DNA of 12,477 nucleotides from Goniomonas avonlea. Taxonomy: Eukaryota > Cryptophyceae > Goniomonadida > Goniomonadaceae. The notes under the pieces are model-generated. The model worked only from the letters and a program-made list of their open reading frames with translations. It was not told where the DNA came from and did not search any database. The DNA lies in contig QUTJ01031525.1 of NCBI GenBank assembly GCA_003573635.1, forward strand, positions 1-12,477, written 5' to 3'. A program made the position numbers and the translations under genes. Positions 6,926 through 12,477 of this stretch are shown one piece after another; within the stretch, counting starts at the first letter, position 1; each line of letters begins with the position of its first letter.

Positions 6926-7242
6926 TACAGCAAAGTACCAAAAAGGAAGAAATACTAAACTTGAGTAAGAAATCAACGCTTGACAAATTTGTTGACCCGG
7001 GGGTACGATATAGCTAAGAAATTTCAAGGCTTGTCTAATCTGACCTTCCGTAAAGTACCAAAGGGAAGTGATGGGCACGTTTCTTACTTTTGTGCACTCT
7101 TTTTGTTTTTGCATGGTTTTTGCCTTTTGATAGCACTGTGCTTTTTTTGATTCACGTATGAGGGTCCCACTGCAATCCCTAGCTGGCACAAAAGTAACTA
7201 CCCCGGAGATAAAGCGTTTCTTACTTTTGGTACTTTGCTGTA
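6926..7242. mobile_element. MITE-like element with terminal inverted repeats and TA flanks
   Basis: The left end TACAGCAAAGTACCAAAA (from 6926) is the inverse of the right end TTTTGGTACTTTGCTGTA (to 7242). The match continues with a few mismatches through about 27 bp. The outermost TA on each side behaves as a target-site duplication, leaving a 313-bp element (6928-7240) whose ends begin CAG. TA duplication and CAG termini are typical of Tc1/mariner-type non-autonomous elements. Inside there is a further perfect 12-bp inverted repeat, TTACTTTTGTGC at 7084-7095 against GCACAAAAGTAA at 7186-7197, and an internal copy of AAAGTACCAAA at 7052. No transposase is encoded. Confidence 0.7.
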
Positions 7243-7585
7243 AGTTGAAGAGAGAGAGAGGGAGAGTATAATATACTCGAAGAGGATGGCATTGCAGTGT
7301 GTGAGAGAGTGTCATGTAGTCAAACATCCTGGAAACCGCTGAGGAGTGACAGCGTACCCTCATAAATGTGAAGCGATTCGATTCCTTCGAACCCCGAACA
7401 CCTGACTCGCCCCGGCTCTCGCCGACACCCGACATCCCGAACTCCCGGTGCGGCAAATCTATTTGATGGAAGCGTCTCATCGATATTCAGATTCCTGATC
7501 AATAGGGCTACGTATGGGTTTTGGCAACGACCACTGCGGTAATAGATCGCACACGAGACAACCGCCACAACAACGCGATCTCGAA
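7243..7585 (+). promoter_or_regulatory. 5' flank of the aminotransferase gene
   Basis: It begins with a short GA tract (about 7250-7266) next to the MITE, then the second 24-bp repeat copy, then a C-rich stretch (about 7380-7460) and a CA-rich leader just before the ATG. No TATA box stands out. The promoter and 5' UTR of the aminotransferase are expected here. Confidence 0.4.
7320..7343. repeat. Dispersed 24-bp repeat, copy 2
   Basis: Partner of 5889-5912, in the same orientation, 22 of 24 matches, again just after a GA/GT-rich stretch. It lies between the MITE and the aminotransferase gene. Confidence 0.65.
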
Positions 7586-9664
7586 ATGCATCGCGCTCTG
7601 ACCCTTGTTGCAAGGCCTTTGGCCCGCCCGGCCGTGCGCCGCTTGTCTGCTCAGCCTGATTACGCCCACCCTGCATTGGCGGAACTCGCTGCCAAAAACG
7701 GGGGTAAGGATGCGTTGGACCGGGCTGCCAAGCGCGAATCCAATGGCCGCGGGTATGTCCGCAAGTTCCCTGCCGTGTTCGCCAAGGGCCAGGGCTGCAA
7801 GCTTTGGGACACCGACGGCACTGAGTACCTGGATTGTTTGGGTGTGGCTGGAACTCTGGCCCTCGGACACAACCACCCGGTTACCGTGAATGCGATGCGC
7901 AAATTCCTCGACTCCGGCGCGCCCATGCAGACGCTCGACCTCTGCACGCCCGAGAAGGACCACTTCGTGACCGAGCTCATGACGGTTATCCCCAAGGAGC
8001 TCACTCGTGTCCACTTCTGCTCCCCCGCCGGGACTGACTGCCTTGACGCTGCGGTGAAGATGTGCAAAATTGCCACCGGCCGACGCAGCGTGGCTGCCTT
8101 CCACGGAGGCTACCACGGTCACGGCCAAGGCCCGTTGGCCATGATGGGAAACCTTGACACGAAGTCTGTTGTCCCCGGTTTGATGAGTGACGTGCAGTTT
8201 CTCCCCTTCCCTTACCAGTACCGCAACCCCTTTGGAATCTCCGGAGAGGCGGGCGACAAGGCTGTGATGACCTACATCGAGACCATGCTGAACGACGTGG
8301 AGAGCGGTGTCCCGAAGCCCGCTTGCGTCGTGATTGAGGCCATTCAGGGTGAGGGTGGTGTCCAGGACATCTCCGACTACGCCCTGCGTGAACTTCGTCG
8401 CATCACCAAGGAAGCCGACATCCCCCTCATTGTGGTGCGTCTCCGAGTTCTGTTTTTGCTCGGATCTATTAGGGATGTAGTTTTGCGCTCGATTGAAACC
8501 CTTTTCAGGACGAGGTCCAGGCTGGCTTCTGCCGCTCCGGCAACTTCTTCGCGTTCGAGCGCTCCGGAATTGTCCCTGACGTCGTCTGCTTGTCCAAGGC
8601 CCTGGGCGGTGCGTGTGCCACTTCCTCTGTTCTCAATGTTTCTCACAAACTCCACCAGGCACCCAGCCCATGGCCTGCATGGTGTTCCGTGAGGAACTCA
8701 ACAAATGGAAACCCGCTTCTCACACCGGCACTTTCCGCGGCAACCAGGTTGCGTTCGCCGCCGGCGCTGCCTCCCTCAAGTTCATGAAGGAGGAAAGGCT
8801 GTGGGAGAAGGTCGCCGTCAAGGGTCAGCGCCTGCGCAAGCATATGGAGGACTTGAGGGACCGCACCAACTGCATCGGTGACATCCGCGGTCGCGGCTTG
8901 ATGCAGGTGCCTGACTCCTTCTTGTCTGTTCGTCCCTCCTCTCTGTCTCGCTCTACCGTCTTCTGCTGCCCCTCCGCTTCTGTGTCCCGTTGCTGCATCT
9001 CGTGTCTGTTGGTCTCCGTAGCTCGTCGCCGTGTTGGGGTGCTGTAGTTGGAAGTGCTCGATGAACAACGCGCTTTTCCCGGATCCGTCATTGGGGTCTG
9101 TTCAGAGTTTGTCGCGCTTGCTTGGTCCTCCATGTGTAATCTCCTGCCGCTGGAGTGGGCAGATGTTGGACCCCAGATCCATGGACGTGACCACTGACCA
9201 CCCCCTCACTCGCGACTCACGTACACCCAGGGTATCGAGATCGTCGATAAGACAACCCTCGACCACATCGGCATGCCTGTCCCCTACGGCGCTCTGGCGC
9301 ACGAGATTCAGACCAACTGCTTCAAGAAGCGGATGCTTTTGGAACGGGGCGGCCGTGGTGGCGCTGTGATGCGCCCCCTCCCCCCTCTTGTGATCACCGA
9401 GGAGGAAATTGACGAGTTTGCCAAGGTTCGTGCGCTTTGCACCTCCCCCACATCGTTGCGACAACTCTCTCTCTCTCTCCTCACAACATCATCTCTCACT
9501 TCACCGGGTCTCGGGCTCAGCAGGGGTGAGGTGTGTGTGTGTGTGTGTGCGTCGTGCTCTTTGCAGAGCTTTCTCGTTTATGACTTGCATATAACGCCTT
9601 CCGACAGCGCTTCGGCGAGGCTGTGGAGGAGGCCTGTGTCACGCTCAAGGTCCCTAAGGCTTAA
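7586..9664 (+). CDS. dat: Diaminobutyrate-2-oxoglutarate aminotransferase, Dat type, predicted mitochondrial
   Basis: Five exons (7586-8434, 8509-8608, 8659-8906, 9231-9425, 9608-9664) give 482 residues; introns are 74, 50, 324 and 182 nt. It is a PLP-dependent class-III aminotransferase that interconverts aspartate semialdehyde plus glutamate with 2,4-diaminobutyrate plus 2-oxoglutarate. Visible: SPAGTD (146-151, usually GPSGAD) for cofactor phosphate, HGGYHG (173-178), EAIQGEGG (251-258), DEVQAG with Asp284 facing the PLP nitrogen, and SKALGG with Lys313 as the PLP lysine. HTGTFRGNQ and RGRGLM follow. [14 protein letters not shown] and DEVQAG fit Dat better than the ectoine enzyme EctB. The first 23 residues are Arg-rich without acidic residues and end RRLSAQ, a typical mitochondrial presequence. 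An upstream in-frame ATG at 7514 would add 24 residues and bury it, so 7586 is preferred. No decarboxylase or ectoine gene is adjacent. Confidence 0.85.
9531..9549. repeat. GT microsatellite inside intron 4 of the aminotransferase
   Basis: A 19-nt GT run within the 182-nt fourth intron (9426-9607). It is simple sequence with no other role seen. Confidence 0.85.
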
Positions 9665-10008
9665 GCCAACGCACAACACTACCAACAACGATTTTTGATA
9701 TACCGGGTCATGCCCAGGCCTACACCACCCCAACCTTGACTTTGACCTCGGCACTTCTGCCCCATTGGCGTTGAGCTGGCTGGTTAAATAAAACGGATCT
9801 TTAGGCCAGTTTGGTGCACTCGTCTGTTTTGGCTCCTCAGTTGATTTTGATGCCCACGCACATCTCACGCCCTCACGTTCAAGGGCGGAATGGAAAACAT
9901 TTCTGATTGGTTCCTATGACCTCCGCCCCAGTAGGCTCATCTCATATGACATCGTGTTATATGTCATCTCATGCGAGCACAGAGACCTGCAATAAGTGTA
10001 TGAGAGCA
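9665..10008. other. Convergent 3' intergenic region between aminotransferase and TRM13
   Basis: No gene is seen. It holds the aminotransferase polyadenylation signal and, near the TRM13 end, a short inverted repeat ATGACAT (9946-9952) / ATGTCAT (9961-9967) within two copies of TCATCTCAT. Both genes end here tail to tail. Confidence 0.45.
9787..9792 (+). promoter_or_regulatory. Candidate polyadenylation signal AATAAA
   Basis: AATAAA lies about 120 nt past the aminotransferase stop codon, on the same strand and in A/T-rich context. It is the only such hexamer I noticed in this spacer. Confidence 0.5.
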
Positions 10009-10998
10009 TCAACACCATGTGAGCAGGATATTGTCTGTGCATTCGCTTGTCCAGCAGAGCAGACGAGCATCATGATATCCCAGTTGTTCCCGCACGTACC
10101 ACAACCTCCCAGCATCAAGCATCGCTTTGCAAGTTTTGCCAAAAATGGCCTTTTCAATTCGTGATAGCCCGCCTCCGACATCCGGTACTGTAGCAGCGGC
10201 AACACCCCCGTCTTCGCAAAGTGCATCGAGGCGAGGCATTTTCTTGCGAGCCACTGGCGGTTTCCAAAATCTGGCATCAGTAGCATCGATAGTTTTCTGG
10301 CGCTGGTCGAGGGACGACCATTCAGAACAAGCACATAACATTGCAAACTCATGCGCAGTCACTCCCATTTGCTCGAAGTACCCAGTGCCACTGTAACTTT
10401 CCCACTCACATTTTTCGTGGCAGCAAGTAGCGAACACAAATGGGATCTTTTTGTCGCATTGCGCTTGGAGGGATCCAATACACCTTAAAATGTGATCCAA
10501 TGCAGGGCCACACGAGTGTTTGCAGAGAGCAACCGGAATTCCAGCCAAGTCCCCCAGTTGGAGCTCAGCAATGTCCGTTGTGATTCGTCTTAGAGTCGGA
10601 GACTCTTGATATTGCACAGAAAGATCAGCAATGCGCTGCCGCATGTCGTTGTCACGAAGGAAGCTCTCCGGAAATGTCTGTTTGTCCACAAGGATGTGGT
10701 GATGGCGCGATCCAGTTGCCCGCTGAAGATAGTCTGACAACTTTCCACTCCCGCAACAAAATTCGATGATGGTCAACGGGGCTTCATCGCAAGGTAATGC
10801 TTTCGACCGCTGTAGTTGCTCCAAGATACATCTCTCTTTCGAAGTACCCTTCAGTGTATCCAACCGGGCAACGTGACTGCACTGTTCAATTTTTGCAATG
10901 AGTGCCATGAGCTGTGTATCAACGGTAACCCCGAGTGGCGCTTCGACTCCCAACCTCATGGGGTTGCTTTTTGGTGGTCTTGGCGGCCCTGCTCTCAT
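10009..10998 (-). CDS. TRM13: TRM13-like tRNA 2'-O-methyltransferase domain protein
   Basis: Single exon, 329 residues. TRM13 methylates the ribose at position 4 of certain tRNAs (Gly, His, Pro in yeast) with SAM. Family marks: SAM motif IIEFCCGSGKLSDYL (77-91, usually EFGAGKGKLS), KHSCGPALDHILRCI (160-174, the KHLCG-type motif), ATCCHEKCEWESY (190-202, the CCHHRC-type motif), and a C-terminal helix block GRLWYVREQLGY (297-308). The N-terminal CHHC/CCCH zinc fingers of classical TRM13 are missing: only about 75 residues precede the SAM motif and they hold few Cys/His. The frame stays open about 18 codons upstream of the ATG to a TAG, so the start could lie in a further exon, but the divergent gene leaves 208 bp. 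CCGSG instead of GAGKG is a notable change in the cofactor loop. The family assignment is good; enzymatic activity is not proven. Confidence 0.83.
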   Translation of the reverse strand: MRAGPPRPPKSNPMRLGVEAPLGVTVDTQLMALIAKIEQCSHVARLDTLKGTSKERCILEQLQRSKALPCDEAPLTIIEFCCGSGKLSDYLQRATGSRHHHILVDKQTFPESFLRDNDMRQRIADLSVQYQESPTLRRITTDIAELQLGDLAGIPVALCKHSCGPALDHILRCIGSLQAQCDKKIPFVFATCCHEKCEWESYSGTGYFEQMGVTAHEFAMLCACSEWSSLDQRQKTIDATDARFWKPPVARKKMPRLDALCEDGGVAAATVPDVGGGLSRIEKAIFGKTCKAMLDAGRLWYVREQLGYHDARLLCWTSECTDNILLTWC

Positions 10999-11206
10999 TT
11001 TACGATTTTCGACGAATTTTTCCGCAGTGAACTCTAACTTAGTTTCGATCTATCTTTGAGGGTTTAGGGTCTCCAGACTCTCCACCGCATCCCAGCCTAA
11101 TAATCGGTCATCGTTATCTCGTTAGGTAACGGGAGCTCAACCGACGCAAGGGCGATGGCGTGGGTCCACAAGCGAAAGAGGATCTCTTCGGTTTGAGCTT
11201 GGTTCA
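10999..11206. promoter_or_regulatory. Divergent promoter region with a telobox-like motif
   Basis: 208 bp between the TRM13-like start and the next gene, transcribed in opposite directions. GAGGGTTTAGGGT at 11058-11070 holds the telobox core AGGGTTTAGGGT-type sequence, a known promoter element in plants and also a one-and-a-half-unit TTTAGGG telomere word. CTCGTTAGGTAACGGGAGCTC at about 11118-11138 is partly self-complementary around GTTAGGTAAC. The function here is inferred from position only. Confidence 0.5.
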
Positions 11207-12477
11207 ATGTTGCGCGGGAGTATCCTTGCCGCAGTTTTGGCTCGAGAACCTTTGAATGTTGAACCATTTGATGACAGAGACCCGGAGGCGGGTCTCGAGG
11301 TCGATGAAGCCTATGAGCGGCTATATGGGCTTGAGACTCGAACGAAAGAAGTCATGATCCGGGACATTGCAGGAGATCTTGTACCAAGTTCGTCGAGTAG
11401 CTCAGATGATGGTGCAGAAGCCCCTTGTCGTGACAACCCAGAAACGCCGAGAGCTCCTATTATCACTCCGGAATACCTCGCAGACTCACAATGCCCTTTT
11501 GCCATCGGAGATGATTTTCGGCTGTCTGTTGCTTGGCAACTTCTCGCATATGACGGTCTTGTTAAGGGTACCGTAGCTTGGTATTGGTTGGTGTGTAATT
11601 TTGATCTTTGGCACCAATATGTTCTCACTCGCTCTTGTTGTAGGTGTGCCAGTCACAAGCGAAAAAGAAGAAAACTCTGGACGCGCTGGCTTTCAACGAG
11701 CTGTATATGAGATTATCAAAAACGTTAATTTATCATTTTGACTTCAACTACACCTTGAAAGTGAGCCTTGGAGTGGGACTTGTCGTCCACACCATAATTG
11801 ACACCGTCCAGTGCGCGGAAGAAGAATTCAACGCCCGTGCGGATGAAGACGGAAAGATGTCGTTTGAAAGAATGTGCTGCATGCTGTCGTGGCTGGCTGC
11901 TGCATGGGGCTGCGAACCAACTCCTGAAGCTTACCGACTGTGGCTCTGGGGTGTCTTTCGGTGCATCTATTTGTCTTGGTCTTTTTGCGCATGCTGACAT
12001 CCAGCAGACGAATCACCAGAAAGTTGAACGAAGAATGGTTCGTGTTCCTAGATCTCGAGGGTGCGTTCAGTCTTTTGGGGAACCAAACTAATCAAGACCC
12101 GCTAGAAATTGAATACGGCGGGGAGAAGCTCGCGAAGCCAGTGCCCCCTCGCCCGCAAAAGGTGAGTGCCGGCACATGCCGTTCCTGCTGGCATGAGCAA
12201 GGACTAATGGTTTTCGTGCCTCTCTGCAGGTGTTCCCACCTTCAAGGCAGCTCAAGCCGGTGTCCCGTCGCGGCTCTGTTGTGATTTCCCGAAGGGGCTC
12301 GTTAATTTTGGAACGCGGCATGTCGTTTTTGGGCCCAGACCACGCTCATGGCGCTGGGGGGCGGCGGCCGTCGGTGCTGCTGCGGGAGATGTCGATGCTG
12401 GAAGTCGCAGCTCTGGTACAAGAAGCGGAGGGGGGGGTGGAGGGGGACCAGGAGGAGGATGACATGAGCATTCAAGA
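11207..12477 (+). CDS. Multi-exon protein of unknown function with RRxS phosphosite cluster (3' end outside window)
   Basis: Proposed exons 11207-11590, 11644-11960, 12005-12161 and 12230 to the window end (open) give at least 368 residues. Introns of 53, 44 and 68 nt are GT-AG; the third has CTAAT upstream of CTCTGCAG, a good branch site. The first donor is the least certain: GTAGCT at 11573 is also in phase. Residues 61-66 are a Ser run followed by Asp-Asp, a possible CK2 target. Residues 129-250 are helical and Trp-rich. DEDGKMSFERM (about 195-205) resembles a degenerate EF-hand loop with Arg at the last ligand position, so calcium binding is doubtful. The layout recalls protist proteins with an FELADLW-like segment, but I cannot name the family. 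Residues 299-334 carry RRGS, RRGS and RRPS, kinase-type sites. No function is assigned. Confidence 0.7.

Noticed and set aside
7514-7585. Upstream in-frame ATG as the aminotransferase start
   Set aside because: It adds 24 polar residues in front of a well-formed mitochondrial presequence; start at 7586 is more sensible, though both are possible.
7586-9664. EctB (ectoine pathway diaminobutyrate aminotransferase)
   Set aside because: The enzyme has the HGGYHG...[14 protein letters not shown] insert and DEVQAG motif of Dat rather than the DDIQAG-type sequence of EctB, and no EctA or EctC lies nearby. A tree would be decisive.

Overview
This window is nuclear DNA from a eukaryote. Four genes are interrupted by GT-AG introns, most only 44 to 74 nt long. 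Genes sit close together in divergent and convergent pairs. The recognisable products are eukaryotic: a METTL16-type U6 snRNA methyltransferase, an ELO fatty acid elongase, a TRM13-type tRNA methyltransferase and an aminotransferase with a mitochondrial presequence. Tiny introns and short intergenic spacers suggest a unicellular protist. A heterotrophic stramenopile would fit but cannot be shown from this window.

Layout, left to right. (1) 1-152, + strand: probable last exon of a gene that enters from the left. (2) 500-1477, - strand: a protein with four CCHC zinc knuckles and three copies of a GHRRTxSxP motif. (3) 1478-2778: non-coding, with a 51-bp minisatellite (2137-2515), a 15-bp tandem repeat and a G/GA-rich tract. 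(4) 2779-4168, - strand: METTL16, two exons. (5) 4169-4322: a 154-bp divergent promoter shared with (6) the ELO elongase at 4323-5155, + strand, two exons. (7) 5156-7585: a repeat-rich, partly AT-rich desert with GA microsatellites, a 21-bp tandem array built on GATATC, palindromes around GTACTAGTAC, and a roughly 313-bp MITE flanked by TA. (8) 7586-9664, + strand: a five-exon 2,4-diaminobutyrate aminotransferase (Dat type). (9) 10009-10998, - strand: TRM13-like methyltransferase. (10) 10999-11206: a second short divergent promoter. (11) 11207 to the window end, + strand: a multi-exon gene of unknown function with a Ser/Arg phosphosite cluster, cut by the window edge.

The genes do not form one pathway. 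Two are RNA methyltransferases (U6 snRNA and tRNA) and two are metabolic enzymes (ER lipid elongation, mitochondrial diaminobutyrate transamination). The most notable points are the intron-containing Dat enzyme, a mainly bacterial family, carrying an organelle presequence; the zinc-knuckle protein with repeated 14-3-3-type sites; the 5' splice sites, mostly GTG with C at +4, beside a METTL16 gene; and the TA-flanked MITE. All intron positions were worked out by hand from reading frame and family conservation. No search or alignment was run.
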